Source: Chitinophagaceae bacterium
GTDB taxonomy: Bacteria; Bacteroidota; Bacteroidia; Chitinophagales; Chitinophagaceae
Assembly: GCA_016787065.1 (NCBI GenBank)
Contig: JAEUVD010000002.1
Span: 1-64,000 of the forward strand
Reading direction: 5' to 3'
DNA: 64,000 bases
Both the position numbers and the translations under genes were made by a program. The notes under the pieces are model-generated. The model saw only the letters and a list, made by a program, of their open reading frames with translations. It was not told where the DNA came from and did no database searches. Below, one piece after another: positions 41,910 through 51,595 of the stretch (positions are counted from its first letter, which is position 1; every line of letters begins with the position of its first letter).

Positions 41910-42461
41910 TTATTTACCAGCAGCTTTACCGGCTTTACGACGGATATACTCATCGCTATAACGTACCCCTTTCCCTTTGTAAGGTTCAGGTTTACGCAAG
42001 CTTCTGATTTTTGCTGCTACCTGTCCGAGTAATTGTTTGTCGATACCATTTAACGTAATAACCGGATTAGCTCCTTTTTCTGTTAAGGTTTCTACTTTCA
42101 ATTCTTTAGGAATTTCAAATATGATGTTGTGTGAATAACCCAAGGCTAAATCTAAAATATTTCCTTGGTTTGTTGCTTTGTAACCTACACCTACTAACTC
42201 CAGTTTCTTTGTGAAACCATCTGTAACACCTTTTACCATGTTTGCTAGTATAGCGCGGTATAACCCGTGCATAGCACGTTGTGAAATATTATCGGATTGG
42301 CGACTAACCTGTACCGTTCCATCGGAAACTTCTACTTGAATAGAAGCATCAATATCTTGTTTCAATTCACCTTTTGGGCCTTTCACCATCACTTCATTAC
42401 CCGTTACTTTAACGGTAACACCTGCTGGTAATGTAATTGGTAATTTTCCTACTCGAGACAT
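41910..42461 (-). CDS. rplF: Ribosomal protein uL6
   Basis: A 183-residue large-subunit protein with two similar domains: SRVGKLPITLPAGVTVKVTG at the start, then ELVGVGYKATNQGNILDLAL, and the C-terminal RSLRKPEPYKGKGVRYSDE, the typical end. It lies about 50 bp after rpsH on the minus strand. The start ATG at 42461 matches the family. Confidence 0.97.
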   Translation of the reverse strand: MSRVGKLPITLPAGVTVKVTGNEVMVKGPKGELKQDIDASIQVEVSDGTVQVSRQSDNISQRAMHGLYRAILANMVKGVTDGFTKKLELVGVGYKATNQGNILDLALGYSHNIIFEIPKELKVETLTEKGANPVITLNGIDKQLLGQVAAKIRSLRKPEPYKGKGVRYSDEYIRRKAGKAAGK

Positions 42462-42512
42462 TTCTTAAATTTTAATTTTAATTCTTAATTATAAATTGCT
42501 TTAGCGATTCAA

Positions 42513-42911
42513 TTAATAAATGTGACAAAGTACTTCTCCACCTACATTCAATGCTTTCGCTTCTTTATCCGTCATCACTCCTTTTGAAGTAGACAAAATA
42601 GCAATACCCAATCCGCTTTGAACACGACGAATTTCACTTGGCTTAGCGTACTGACGTAAACCTGGGCGGCTAATACGATCGAGTCCTTTAATAGCTGGAA
42701 TACGAGTTGCTGGGTCGTATTTCAATGCTATTTTAATCAAACCTTGTTTGCTGTCGTCTTCAAACTTATACTTTAGAATATAACCTTTATCGTACAAGAT
42801 TTCAGTCATTTTCTTCTTCAGATTTGAAGCCGGAATTTCAACGATTCGGTGACCCGCCATTTGCGCGTTTCTGATTCGCGTTAAAAAGTCTGCTATTGGA
42901 TCCGTTACCAT
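42513..42911 (-). CDS. rpsH: Ribosomal protein uS8
   Basis: A 132-residue small-subunit assembly protein. The N-terminal [20 protein letters not shown] and the C-terminal [20 protein letters not shown] are conserved; the helix [19 protein letters not shown] is intact. In E. coli uS8 also represses the spc operon by binding a leader at rplE; I did not verify such a site here. It is about 90 bp after rpsN. Confidence 0.97.
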   Translation of the reverse strand: MVTDPIADFLTRIRNAQMAGHRIVEIPASNLKKKMTEILYDKGYILKYKFEDDSKQGLIKIALKYDPATRIPAIKGLDRISRPGLRQYAKPSEIRRVQSGLGIAILSTSKGVMTDKEAKALNVGGEVLCHIY

Positions 42912-43000
42912 CTCTTATTAATTATGAGTTTTTAATGTTTGTTAATTATGTTTTCCTACTCTATTTTAGTTTTCTCATCTGTGTTTTGATGAATATTATT

Positions 43001-43270
43001 TTACCAACTCGCCTTACGAACTCCAGGTATTAAACCATTGAGTGCCATTTCACGGAAAGTTACACGCGAAATTGCGAAGTGACGCATGTATCCTTTACCA
43101 CGACCGGTTAACTGACAACGATTATGTAAACGCACAGGAGATGCATTTTTTGGAAGCTGATCTAACGCTTGATAATCGCCGGCTTTTTTCAAAGCAGCAC
43201 GCTTTTCTGCATACTGAGCAACCATTTTTTCGCGCTTACGCTGACGAGCCATTACGGATTGTTTAGCCAT
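43001..43270 (-). CDS. rpsN: Ribosomal protein uS14 (zinc-independent form)
   Basis: An 89-residue uS14. It has the long form (typical of zinc-free C- proteins) and lacks the CxxC pairs of the 61-residue zinc form; only one cysteine ([20 protein letters not shown]) is present. The C-terminus has [18 protein letters not shown]. It lies 5 bp after rplE in the spc operon. Confidence 0.97.
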   Translation of the reverse strand: MAKQSVMARQRKREKMVAQYAEKRAALKKAGDYQALDQLPKNASPVRLHNRCQLTGRGKGYMRHFAISRVTFREMALNGLIPGVRKASW

Positions 43271-43275
43271 GGGTA

Positions 43276-43851
43276 TTAATTATTTTTTACGTTTAAGTTT
43301 TTAAATGGCATGCCCATTTCTTTTAGCAATTCGTATGCTTCTTCGTTGGTGCGTGCAGTTGTTACGAAGGTGATATCCATACCGGTAATTTTTGGTAATT
43401 TATCGATATCGATTTCCGGGAAAATGATTTGTTCAGTTACACCACAAGTGTAGTTACCACGACCGTCAAATGATTTTTCATTGATTCCTTTAAAGTCACG
43501 TACACGAGGTAAACTTACCGATACAAAACGATCCATAAAGTCGAACATGTTTTTACCACGTAACGTAACTTTAGTACCGATTGGCATGTTTTTACGCAAC
43601 TTAAAATTCGAAATATCTTTACGAGACATTGTAGCTACTGCACGTTGACCGGTAATCATAGACATTTCTTCAACAGCATTGTCGATTAATTTTTTATCGC
43701 TAACTGATCCTTTAACGCCTTGGTTCAAACAAATTTTCACCAATCGTGGACATTGCATTACGGTTTTGTAACCGAATTTTTTCATCAAAGCAGGAACCAC
43801 TTCTTTGGTGTACTTTGTTTGTAATCTTGGAATGTATGTTTGCGTACTCAT
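43276..43851 (-). CDS. rplE: Ribosomal protein uL5
   Basis: A 191-residue 5S-rRNA-binding protein. [60 protein letters not shown] and [20 protein letters not shown] are all typical. The gene overlaps rplX by one base (TAATG), which suggests translational coupling. Standard length. Confidence 0.97.
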   Translation of the reverse strand: MSTQTYIPRLQTKYTKEVVPALMKKFGYKTVMQCPRLVKICLNQGVKGSVSDKKLIDNAVEEMSMITGQRAVATMSRKDISNFKLRKNMPIGTKVTLRGKNMFDFMDRFVSVSLPRVRDFKGINEKSFDGRGNYTCGVTEQIIFPEIDIDKLPKITGMDITFVTTARTNEEAYELLKEMGMPFKNLNVKNN

Positions 43852-44195
43852 TATTTAATAACCTCCCCTGATTTTTTTGAAATTCGAATTGCTTTGCCAT
43901 CCTTACGGTCGCGTTTTACTTTCGTACCGCTTTTTGCCTTAGCATCCCAAAGCATAACATTTGAAAGGGAAATAGGTCCTTCTTTCTTTACGATGCTTCC
44001 TTGTGGGTTTTGTGCATTAGGTTTCAGATGACGCGTTTTGATATTCACACCTTCAACAATCACGGTAGGGCGAACCTCATCCGGATTTACTGAAATTACA
44101 CGTTTTGGTTCAGAGCTGTTTTTATCAGCGCCGGATATAACCACAACCATGTCGCCTTTCTTGATGGAATATTTTGGTTTAAATCTGCTTTTCAC
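43851..44195 (-). CDS. rplX: Ribosomal protein uL24
   Basis: A 114-residue assembly-initiating large-subunit protein with the KOW motif [20 protein letters not shown] at the N-terminus and [19 protein letters not shown] in the middle; the C-terminal part is basic. The gene follows rplN by 19 bp and overlaps rplE. Confidence 0.97.
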   Translation of the reverse strand: MKSRFKPKYSIKKGDMVVVISGADKNSSEPKRVISVNPDEVRPTVIVEGVNIKTRHLKPNAQNPQGSIVKKEGPISLSNVMLWDAKAKSGTKVKRDRKDGKAIRISKKSGEVIK

Positions 44196-44214
44196 TGTTT
44201 ACAAATTTTATTGA

Positions 44215-44583
44215 TTAAAGCACTTCTGGTGCTAATGAAATAATTTTCATGTATCCTTTATCACGCAATTCACGCGCTACGGGTCCGAAAATACGGGTTC
44301 CACGAGGCTCATCGGAATTGTTTAGAATAACTACGGCATTATCATCGAAACGGATGTAAGAACCATCTTTACGACGTAATTTATTTTTTGTACGTACGAT
44401 TACAGCTTTTGCTACTTGGCCTTTCTTTACACCGCCACCTGGCATGGCATCCTTCACAGTAACCACAATTTTATCGCCAATGTGCGCATAATCCTGACCG
44501 GAATTACCCAACACACGGATACACAAAACTTCCTTGGCTCCGCTGTTGTCTGCTACTTTTAATCTGCTTTCTTGTTGTATCAT
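44215..44583 (-). CDS. rplN: Ribosomal protein uL14
   Basis: A 122-residue protein, the most conserved of the spc genes here. It begins [20 protein letters not shown] and continues with [20 protein letters not shown] and [20 protein letters not shown]. The 153-bp gap to rpsQ is the longest between adjacent genes in the block and includes a TTTGATAATTTG repeat. Confidence 0.97.
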   Translation of the reverse strand: MIQQESRLKVADNSGAKEVLCIRVLGNSGQDYAHIGDKIVVTVKDAMPGGGVKKGQVAKAVIVRTKNKLRRKDGSYIRFDDNAVVILNNSDEPRGTRIFGPVARELRDKGYMKIISLAPEVL

Positions 44584-44736
44584 TTTCTTTTAATTTGATA
44601 ATTTGATAGTTTGGTATATCCAATGAAATACCATTTGTCAAATTTGTTATCTTGTTTTCACCTTTTTTAGTTGCTTTAGTTTATATATTCGGAGGATACA
44701 AACACTGCAAGATGTTGAACCACCAAATTGGATTTA

Positions 44737-45009
44737 CTATTTTACTTTTTCAACCACTTCCACCAAACGCCAACATTTATTTTTGCTTAATGGGCGAGTT
44801 TCCATGATCTTCACGATATCACCGATCGAACATTCATTCTTGTCGTCATGCGCCATGAATTTGGTTGTTTTCTTAAGGAACTTCCCGTAAATAGGGTGTT
44901 TCACCTTACGTTCAACCGAAACGGTAATGGTTTTTTCCATTTTGTTACTGGTAACCACACCGATACGTGTTTTACGACGACCTCTTAAAGTATTTGTTGT
45001 TGCTTCCAT
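44737..45009 (-). CDS. rpsQ: Ribosomal protein uS17
   Basis: A 90-residue small-subunit protein with [20 protein letters not shown] and [20 protein letters not shown], ending [20 protein letters not shown]. These are the OB-fold hallmarks. It follows rpmC by 28 bp. Confidence 0.97.
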   Translation of the reverse strand: MEATTNTLRGRRKTRIGVVTSNKMEKTITVSVERKVKHPIYGKFLKKTTKFMAHDDKNECSIGDIVKIMETRPLSKNKCWRLVEVVEKVK

Positions 45010-45037
45010 TACTTATTTAAACTTTATTCGATTTTTA

Positions 45038-45256
45038 TTATTGGTTCTCCATTTGTTTCGTACGTGCAGCTGTTTTTAACTTAGCTAGTTCACGACGTAA
45101 TGTTCGGATTGCCATTGGGTTATCAATAGGAGTGATGGCATGGCTGAACATCATGCGCTGAAGACGGGTTGTACCTTCTTCAATTTGGCGCTTTAATTCA
45201 TCAGCATTCATATTCCTGATTTCTTCGTTGCGTGTTATTTTCTTTGTCTTTGCCAT
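45038..45256 (-). CDS. rpmC: Ribosomal protein uL29
   Basis: A 72-residue helical hairpin protein (AKTKKITRNEEIRNMNADEL, RQIEEGTTRLQRMMFSHAIT and AIRTLRRELAKLKTAARTKQ) that lies near the tunnel exit and is a docking site for exit-site factors. It is 11 bp after rplP. Confidence 0.95.
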   Translation of the reverse strand: MAKTKKITRNEEIRNMNADELKRQIEEGTTRLQRMMFSHAITPIDNPMAIRTLRRELAKLKTAARTKQMENQ

Positions 45257-45267
45257 TGTACTCTATT

Positions 45268-45690
45268 TTATGCAGTTACAAAATCTCTACGGATAACCAT
45301 TTTAGTTGCCACCGGTAATTTCTGAGCAGCCAGCGCCAAGGCACCTTTTGCTACATCTAAAGGAACACCAGAAATCTCGAACATGATTCGTCCTGGTTTT
45401 ACTACCGCTGCGAAGTATTCCAGATTACCTTTACCCTTACCCATACGAACCTCTGCAGGTTTCTTCGTAATTGGTTTGTCGGGGAAAATTCGAATCCAAA
45501 CATTACCCTCACGTTTCATATGACGAGTCATACTCTGACGAGCGGCTTCGATCTGGCGATTCGTAATCCATTTTGGCTCCAGGGATTTCAACCCATAGGT
45601 TCCAAAAGCCAACGTATCTCCACGCTTCGCATTTCCACGAATACGTCCTTTATGCGCCTTTCTATGTTTTGTTCTTTTTGGTTGTAACAT
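45268..45690 (-). CDS. rplP: Ribosomal protein uL16
   Basis: A 140-residue protein. The N-terminus [20 protein letters not shown], then [20 protein letters not shown], and the motif [20 protein letters not shown] are conserved. It helps to position the tRNA at the A site. About 115 bp downstream of rpsC. Confidence 0.97.
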   Translation of the reverse strand: MLQPKRTKHRKAHKGRIRGNAKRGDTLAFGTYGLKSLEPKWITNRQIEAARQSMTRHMKREGNVWIRIFPDKPITKKPAEVRMGKGKGNLEYFAAVVKPGRIMFEISGVPLDVAKGALALAAQKLPVATKMVIRRDFVTA

Positions 45691-45806
45691 CTCTTATTTA
45701 TTTGGTGATCGGATAATGGGATACTTCGTGTTGTGAACCTTCGTTATCTTCTTATCCTATCATTGCTTGATTAATGTTTGTTTTCGTTTGTTGTTTCTTC
45801 AAATAA

Positions 45807-46583
45807 TTATTTATCTCTTCTTGGTCCGCGACCGCCACCGCCACGATTACCACCTCCGCCACCACGAGAGCGACGATCATCACCACGTTCCATAGACGCG
45901 CGTGAAGTTGGTTTGTCATTTCCGGCAACGATATTCGGGTTCAAATCACGCTTACTCAACACTTCTCCTTTACAAATCCAAACTTTGATTCCGATTTTAC
46001 CATAAACTGTTAAGGCATAAACATTCGCGTAATCAATATCCATACGGAAGGTATGCAACGGCGTACGTCCTTGTTTGATTTCCTCACTACGTGCAATTTC
46101 AGCACCACCTAAACGACCACCACATTTCACTTTAATTCCTTCAGCACCCATACGCATCGTATTTTGGATAGCCATTTTAACCGCACGCTTATAGTTAACA
46201 CGCCCTTCGATTTGCTTAGCGATGGATTCACCTACAATCTGAGCATCTAATTCCGGTCGACGAATTTCAAGGATATTAATTTGAACATCCTCTTTACCCG
46301 TTAGTTTTTTCAACTCTTCCTTGATACGATCCACTTCCTGACCACCTTTTCCGATGATAATTCCCGGACGTGATGTATGAATGGTTACGATCAGTTTACC
46401 TAGCATACGTTCGATTACAATTTTGGAAATTCCACCTTTGTTAATACGTGCGTTCAGGTATTTACGGATTTTGTTATCCTCGATCAGCTTGGTTCCATAA
46501 TCCTTACGACTACCATACCAGCTACTGTCCCATCCACGGATAATCCCTAATCTGCTTGCTATTGGATTTGTTTTTTGACCCAT
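45807..46583 (-). CDS. rpsC: Ribosomal protein uS3 with Arg/Gly-rich tail
   Basis: A 258-residue uS3. The KH-like domain ([20 protein letters not shown]) and the C-terminal domain ([20 protein letters not shown], then [20 protein letters not shown]) are normal. After about residue 228 it carries an extra 30-residue basic tail ([20 protein letters not shown] and more of the same), about 25 residues longer than E. coli uS3. The tail may bind RNA. Such tails occur in other Bacteroidetes. Confidence 0.97.
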   Translation of the reverse strand: MGQKTNPIASRLGIIRGWDSSWYGSRKDYGTKLIEDNKIRKYLNARINKGGISKIVIERMLGKLIVTIHTSRPGIIIGKGGQEVDRIKEELKKLTGKEDVQINILEIRRPELDAQIVGESIAKQIEGRVNYKRAVKMAIQNTMRMGAEGIKVKCGGRLGGAEIARSEEIKQGRTPLHTFRMDIDYANVYALTVYGKIGIKVWICKGEVLSKRDLNPNIVAGNDKPTSRASMERGDDRRSRGGGGGNRGGGGRGPRRDK

Positions 46584-46611
46584 TTGAATTATTTACTGAG
46601 ATAAATCTCGT

Positions 46612-46959
46612 TTAGTTATTACTTGTTTTTTCGTCAACAATCAAAGTAACATGATTACTTCTTTTAAGTTTGCGGTAAGCACGTCCTTGAGGAGCCGGCA
46701 TCATACGTTTAATCGTACGAGCACCATCAACAAAAATCGTTTTCACATAGAGGCTACCTTCATCGGCACCTTCATTCTTTACTTTCCAGTTAGCAACTGC
46801 ACTCAACAACAATTTCTCTAAAGGAATGGATGAATGTTGTGCATTATACTTCAAGAAGTTTACGGCTTTTGAAACTTCCATGCCGCGAATCACATCGGCC
46901 AACAAACGCATTTTGCGGGGCGAGGTAGGATAGTTTCTTAATCTTGCTGCTGCTTCCAT
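46612..46959 (-). CDS. rplV: Ribosomal protein uL22
   Basis: A 115-residue protein lining the exit tunnel. [20 protein letters not shown] at the N-terminus and [20 protein letters not shown] near the loop are conserved; the tunnel hairpin ([18 protein letters not shown]) is intact. It is 32 bp after rpsS. Confidence 0.97.
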   Translation of the reverse strand: MEAAARLRNYPTSPRKMRLLADVIRGMEVSKAVNFLKYNAQHSSIPLEKLLLSAVANWKVKNEGADEGSLYVKTIFVDGARTIKRMMPAPQGRAYRKLKRSNHVTLIVDEKTSNN

Positions 46960-46991
46960 TGTTATATCGAATTTCTTTTTACTGTTTAAAA

Positions 46992-47258
46992 TTATTTATT
47001 TCCTGAGTGCGATTTGAAGGTACGTGTAGGAGCAAATTCTCCTAATTTGTGACCTACCATGAATTCGGTTACATAGACCGGAATAAATTTATTTCCGTTA
47101 TGCACTGCGAAGGTATTTCCTACGAAATCCGGAGAGATGGTTGAGCGTCTGCTCCAGGTTTTGATTACACCTTTTTTGGATTTACCGTCATTCATGCTAA
47201 GCACTTTTCCTTCGAGCTTCACATCAATGTATGGACCTTTTTTAATTGAACGAGCCAT
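46992..47258 (-). CDS. rpsS: Ribosomal protein uS19
   Basis: An 88-residue protein of the 30S head with [40 protein letters not shown] and [19 protein letters not shown]. It is 44 bp downstream of rplB. The ATG at 47258 gives the family start. Confidence 0.97.
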   Translation of the reverse strand: MARSIKKGPYIDVKLEGKVLSMNDGKSKKGVIKTWSRRSTISPDFVGNTFAVHNGNKFIPVYVTEFMVGHKLGEFAPTRTFKSHSGNK

Positions 47259-47302
47259 GTATTAATTTGATAATTTGTTAGTTTGATAATTTGATGTTGA
47301 TC

Positions 47303-48139
47303 TTAGTTGGTTAGTTTTTTACCATTGCTACGCATGATAATCAGTTTATCTGACCCCTTCTTCTTACGTGTCTTCTCTCCTTTAGCATACTTACCAGTAC
47401 GAGAACGAGGATGACCACCAGAAGAACGACCTTCACCACCACCCATCGGATGATCCACTGGATTCATAGCAACACCACGGTTACGAGGACGAATTCCTTT
47501 CCAACGATTACGACCCGCTTTACCGATAGATTCCAATCCATGATCAGAGTTTGATACAGTTCCAACTGTAGCCCAACAACCAATCAACACTTTACGTAAC
47601 TCACCAGAAGGCATTTTCAACACCGCGTATTTTTCTTCTTTTGCGTTTAGCTGCGCAGAAGAACCCGCAGAACGTGCGATAACACCACCCTGACCTGGTT
47701 GCATTTCAATATTGTGCAACACTGTACCTAAAGGCATGTTCTTCATAGGTAAACAATTACCCGTTTCCGGAGCAACCGATTCACCACTAATCACCTGCAT
47801 TCCCACCGTTAAACCTTGAGGGGCTAAAATGTAACGCTTTTCACCATCAGCATAATGTAATAATGCGATGAAAGCAGTACGATTTGGATCATATTCAATA
47901 GATGCTACAGTAGCAGGAATATCACGTTTATTACGTTTGAAGTCGATGATACGATACATCTTCTTACTTCCTCCACCAATATAACGCATGGAGCGACGGC
48001 CTTGAGCGTTTCGTCCACCTGTTTTTTTGGTTGGTTCAAGCAACGACTTTTCAGGAACGTTGGTTGTGATTTCAGCATACGCATTACCGATTCTCCATCG
48101 GGTACCTGCGGTGACTGGTTTATATTTTTTTAATGCCAT
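47303..48139 (-). CDS. rplB: Ribosomal protein uL2
   Basis: A 278-residue protein near the peptidyl-transferase centre. The SH3-like domains have [20 protein letters not shown] and the C-terminal segment [20 protein letters not shown], with the conserved histidine (DHP), then [20 protein letters not shown]. It is 19 bp after rplW. Standard length. Confidence 0.97.
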   Translation of the reverse strand: MALKKYKPVTAGTRWRIGNAYAEITTNVPEKSLLEPTKKTGGRNAQGRRSMRYIGGGSKKMYRIIDFKRNKRDIPATVASIEYDPNRTAFIALLHYADGEKRYILAPQGLTVGMQVISGESVAPETGNCLPMKNMPLGTVLHNIEMQPGQGGVIARSAGSSAQLNAKEEKYAVLKMPSGELRKVLIGCWATVGTVSNSDHGLESIGKAGRNRWKGIRPRNRGVAMNPVDHPMGGGEGRSSGGHPRSRTGKYAKGEKTRKKKGSDKLIIMRSNGKKLTN

Positions 48140-48158
48140 TTTCTTTTCTTATTAAAAA

Positions 48159-48455
48159 TTAAATTGCGTATAAATCTATGGATTCGCCTTCTGCAACAGT
48201 TACTGTGGCTTTCTTATACCCTGGTTTGCGACCAGAGTAGATGCCCGATTTCGTCATACGACTTTTTGCTTTCGCAGGAACTACACAAGTATTTACTTCA
48301 TCCACACGAACATTATAGAACGACTCAACGGCTTTTTTAATTTCTAGTTTGTTCGCACGTTTGTCTACCACGAAGCAGTAACGGTTAAATTTTTCCGTTT
48401 GCTTGTTGATCTTTTCAGTAACGATCGGCTTCTTAATTATTTCTGATGGTTTCAT
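48159..48455 (-). CDS. rplW: Ribosomal protein uL23
   Basis: A 98-residue protein with KPSEIIKKPIVTEKINKQTE, then KRANKLEIKKAVESFYNVRV and SRMTKSGIYSGRKPGYKKAT. It lies at the exit tunnel and docks trigger factor and the signal recognition particle. It is 23 bp after rplD. Confidence 0.96.
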   Translation of the reverse strand: MKPSEIIKKPIVTEKINKQTEKFNRYCFVVDKRANKLEIKKAVESFYNVRVDEVNTCVVPAKAKSRMTKSGIYSGRKPGYKKATVTVAEGESIDLYAI

Positions 48456-48478
48456 CTTTCTTCTTTTTAAAGGTTTTC

Positions 48479-49114
48479 TTAAGCTGCTTCCTCATTCATT
48501 TTAGCGAAATCCTTCACTACTGTTTCCGATAACAACAAAGCTTGCGCGTTCATTACGTCGTAAGTATTTGCATTATCAAAAACGTTGGTATTTACTTTAG
48601 TCAGGTTACGAGAGCTTAAATAAGCGTTATCGTTATAGTCTGACATCAAGAACAAGGTTTTGCTATTATCTAATTTCAGATTTTTTAACATGCCTACAAA
48701 TTCCTTAGTTTTTGGAGCACTCATGTTCAAATCTTCAATCACAACGATTGCGTTGTTCTTTGCTTTATAAGAAAGCGCAGAATAGAAAGCCAATTGTTTA
48801 ACTTGCTTATTCAACTTAATATCATAACCGTGTGGTTTTGGTCCGAAGATCGTACCACCTCCTTTATATAAAGGGTTACGGATATTCCCCTTACGGGCAC
48901 CACCGGTTCCTTTTTGTTTGTGTAATTTACGAGAAGCTCCTTTTACTTCAGCACGGGTTTTTACCTTGTGCGTGCCTTGGCGCTGAGCGGCGAGATATTG
49001 TTTCACAGCCAAATAGATCGAATGATCATTAGGTTCGATACCAAAAAATTCAGTTGGTAAATCCACTTTACGTCCTGTGGCTTCTCCTTTAATATTTAAT
49101 ACGTCTACTTGCAT
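48479..49114 (-). CDS. rplD: Ribosomal protein uL4
   Basis: A 211-residue protein. Its tunnel-loop region is AQRQGTHKVKTRAEVKGASR, KLHKQKGTGGARKGNIRNPL and GGGTIFGPKPHGYDIKLNKQ; the C-terminus is a Rossmann-like domain with NLKLDNSKTLFLMSDYNDNA. In enterobacteria uL4 represses the S10 operon; no leader of that type was seen at rpsJ. It is 2 bp after rplC. Confidence 0.97.
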   Translation of the reverse strand: MQVDVLNIKGEATGRKVDLPTEFFGIEPNDHSIYLAVKQYLAAQRQGTHKVKTRAEVKGASRKLHKQKGTGGARKGNIRNPLYKGGGTIFGPKPHGYDIKLNKQVKQLAFYSALSYKAKNNAIVVIEDLNMSAPKTKEFVGMLKNLKLDNSKTLFLMSDYNDNAYLSSRNLTKVNTNVFDNANTYDVMNAQALLLSETVVKDFAKMNEEAA

Positions 49115-49116
49115 GA

Positions 49117-49734
49117 TTAATTCTGGATTAAAACGATTGAACCATTGTGACCCGGTACTGATCCGCTGATCAGGATATAATTTTTATCCGGGAACACCTT
49201 TAATACTTTCAGGGCTTTTACTTTAACGCGGTCGTTACCCATTTGACCTGCCATGCGCATACCTTTGAATACACGGGATGCATCGGATGAGTTACCGATA
49301 GAACCCGGTGCACGCTGACGATCGTGTTGACCGTGAGAAGCTTCACCCACACCACTAAAACCGTGGCGTTTTACAACACCCTGAAATCCTTTACCTTTTG
49401 TAGTGCCGATAACGCTAACTTTCTCGCCTTCTTCAAAAATATCAACGGCGATGGTATCACCTACTGCTTTTTGAAGATCGCAGTTACGCAATTCTTTTAC
49501 TACTGATTTTGGGGTTGTGCTTGCTTTGGCAAAATGCGAAATCATAGCATTATTGCTATGTTTTTCTTTACGTTCACCGTAAGCGATCTGAAGGGCATTG
49601 TATCCGTCATTCTCCTTGGTTTTTACTTGAGTAACCACGCAAGGACCGGCCTCGATAATGGTACAAGCGGTTTGCTTGCCATTGGCCTCAAAAATGCTGG
49701 TCATACCAACTTTTTTTCCGATTATTCCTTTCAT
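49117..49734 (-). CDS. rplC: Ribosomal protein uL3
   Basis: A 205-residue protein with MKGIIGKKVGMTSIFEANGK at the start, then KGKGFQGVVKRHGFSGVGEA and the conserved GRMAGQMGNDRVKV-type segment (residues MRMAGQMGNDRVKVKALKVL). It binds near the peptidyl-transferase centre. It is 77 bp after rpsJ. Confidence 0.97.
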   Translation of the reverse strand: MKGIIGKKVGMTSIFEANGKQTACTIIEAGPCVVTQVKTKENDGYNALQIAYGERKEKHSNNAMISHFAKASTTPKSVVKELRNCDLQKAVGDTIAVDIFEEGEKVSVIGTTKGKGFQGVVKRHGFSGVGEASHGQHDRQRAPGSIGNSSDASRVFKGMRMAGQMGNDRVKVKALKVLKVFPDKNYILISGSVPGHNGSIVLIQN

Positions 49735-49811
49735 TCTCTTTTTTAATATTTTTAGTCAGCGCTACGCCGAGGCGCAGATGACGGTTCCTTAATGTTTATT
49801 AACTTAGTTTG

Positions 49812-50117
49812 TTACGCTTTGATTTCTACCTCTACCCCGGATGGTAAATCCAGTTTTGATAACGCGTCAACAGTTTTGGAAGAAGAAGTGTAGATATCCA
49901 ATAAGCGCTTGTGCGTACATAATTGGAATTGCTCGCGCGCTTTCTTATTAACGAAAGGAGAGCGAAGTACCGTGAATATCTTCTTGTCTGTGGGTAAAGG
50001 CATGGGACCAGTTACCACAGCGCCTGTTGAGCGAACAGTTTTGGCAATCTTCTCAGCCGATTTGTCCACCAGGTTATGGTCGTAAGATTTTAATTTAATT
50101 CTAATTCGTTGCGACAT
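49812..50117 (-). CDS. rpsJ: Ribosomal protein uS10
   Basis: A 101-residue small-subunit protein with [20 protein letters not shown] and a C-terminal [20 protein letters not shown]; the middle [20 protein letters not shown] is the tRNA/NusG-interaction loop. It is the first gene of the S10-spc operon and is directly preceded by a promoter. The str operon genes (rpsL, rpsG, fusA), often placed just before rpsJ, are not here. Confidence 0.97.
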   Translation of the reverse strand: MSQRIRIKLKSYDHNLVDKSAEKIAKTVRSTGAVVTGPMPLPTDKKIFTVLRSPFVNKKAREQFQLCTHKRLLDIYTSSSKTVDALSKLDLPSGVEVEIKA

Positions 50118-50146
50118 ATTATAGTCCCTCTATAATTTTGGGAGTG

Positions 50147-50176
50147 CAAATGTAGGGTATGAACATGGATGTGCAA
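50147..50176 (-). promoter_or_regulatory. Promoter of the S10-spc operon
   Basis: On the minus strand TTG (50174-50176), a 19-nt spacer and TACATTTG (50147-50154) match the Bacteroidetes consensus closely. It is 29 nt upstream of the rpsJ ATG, so the leader is about 23 nt and too short for a large regulatory structure. Confidence 0.6.
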
Positions 50177-50430
50177 AACTTTTTTTAGAAAAAGATTAAA
50201 GTTTTTTTGAGGGTGGATTGGAAAAGGAAGGAATTAAAGTTAAACCATGTGCGATTTGGAACACAGATTTCATGGACTAGAATGAATGGAAGGATGGCTT
50301 AGATTTAATACCTGATAATCGAACTAGGACAAATGATACCTTTTTTGTAGACGTTTTCGGTTTGAAGTTAATGCAATGCTTTGAATATTGGATTTCTAAG
50401 GCAATCCCTTAGGTGGGCGAATAGGACGTT

Positions 50431-50501
50431 TGAATGGTGGGGCGTAAATGATGAGGCGTGAATGGTGAGGCGTGAATGGTGGGGCGAATATTGATTCGCC
50501 C
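50431..50501. repeat. 14-bp tandem repeat and GGGCGAAT palindrome
   Basis: Four units of about TGAATGGTGGGGCG (at 50431, 50445, 50459 and 50473; unit 2 is TAAATGATGAGGCG) lead into the perfect 8-bp inverted repeat GGGCGAAT-ATTG-ATTCGCCC (50482-50501). The unit end and palindrome start share GGGCG. The 580-bp region between rpsJ and the hypothetical gene contains nothing else that I recognise. Confidence 0.8.
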
Positions 50502-50698
50502 GTACGAGGAATATATAGATGCCTATAGATGTTAAATTCAATTTTAATGCCTTCGCTAACACCAGCTAATTGCCCGTTGCGGTTGGTCTCTCGCTTCAGC
50601 ATATCTATAGTTTAAAGAAAAACATGTGGATCGGTGAACTAATTTCGCCAATATGGGATAACCCATTCATTTTTCACAAATAGCATAGCATAAGGAAT

Positions 50699-51364
50699 AT
50701 GAAACCTCTTAGCACTAATAAAATCATTTTACCTCTTCTTTTGTGTATTTTAAGTTTAAATTCCTTTTCAAAAAATGAATTTCCAAAAGGACCTTATTTT
50801 ATTGTACGCAAAAATGGAGATACCATTTATGCCAGAGATAAAAATTCAATACGCTTAGACCGCAGGAAAACAACGCTTGATAAAGACTTATTGCGCTTTG
50901 GGTTCATGTATATTAATGATAGGAAAATAGCAATTAAGAAACTTCGTTGTGCGGCCTTACCTCACCCATCAATTCCTGATACTTTTCTGTATTACTTTAT
51001 TTGCGGGGGAAGAGAAAAGTATTTTCTGAAAGCGAAATATTTAGGTAAGATAAATGTTTTTGAACTTAAGGATACCTATATAAGTCATGTAACCACTTCT
51101 CCACCTAATGGTGGTGCTTCTGAATCCTTCCCGGTTGAACGATTGAAATTACATGTTTATATCCAACGCAACGGAGATAAACGAACCTTACCCTATAGTT
51201 ACGATAACCTCCTAGAATTATTTCCTGACGACAGTATATTGTTACAAGCTATTGAAAAAATGGAAGCTGAGAAAATTAAATTAATCGAAAGGAATGCACG
51301 TAGAGATGGTCATTTTTCCCCTCGAATAGATTACAGGTTAATAGAGCTGATCAATAAAAATTAA
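50699..51364 (+). CDS. Hypothetical secreted protein
   Basis: A 221-residue protein that I do not recognise. A signal peptide (MKPLSTNKIILPLLLCILSL, then NSFSK) is followed by a basic/aromatic domain: KGPYFIVRKNGDTIYARDKN, SFRYG-like strands (RFGFMYINDRKIAIKKLR), a probable beta-rich middle with ISHVTTSPPNGGASE and a charged C-terminal helix (QAIEKMEAEKIKLIERNARR). The repeated short positively charged strands suggest a small beta domain. It is monocistronic between the S10 region and the giant surface gene. It is surely a gene and probably periplasmic; function unknown. Confidence 0.68.
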   Translation: MKPLSTNKIILPLLLCILSLNSFSKNEFPKGPYFIVRKNGDTIYARDKNSIRLDRRKTTLDKDLLRFGFMYINDRKIAIKKLRCAALPHPSIPDTFLYYFICGGREKYFLKAKYLGKINVFELKDTYISHVTTSPPNGGASESFPVERLKLHVYIQRNGDKRTLPYSYDNLLELFPDDSILLQAIEKMEAEKIKLIERNARRDGHFSPRIDYRLIELINKN

Positions 51365-51595
51365 AACAAGTTTTTAAAGCCAGCGATCCTCTTCACTATT
51401 TTGAAAATTCTTTTGATTTTACTAGGAATGCTAGTAAATTGATATTCGTCATGCTTTCATCGTGACATTCATCAAAACCATGTAGTGATATTCATCACAA
51501 TAGCCTTCACCTATTTGTTAGGTATTTTTTGCGAACTACTTTGTCCAGCGATGAGCGTTCAACAACAACTATTTCTCATTGCATAAATTAATATC

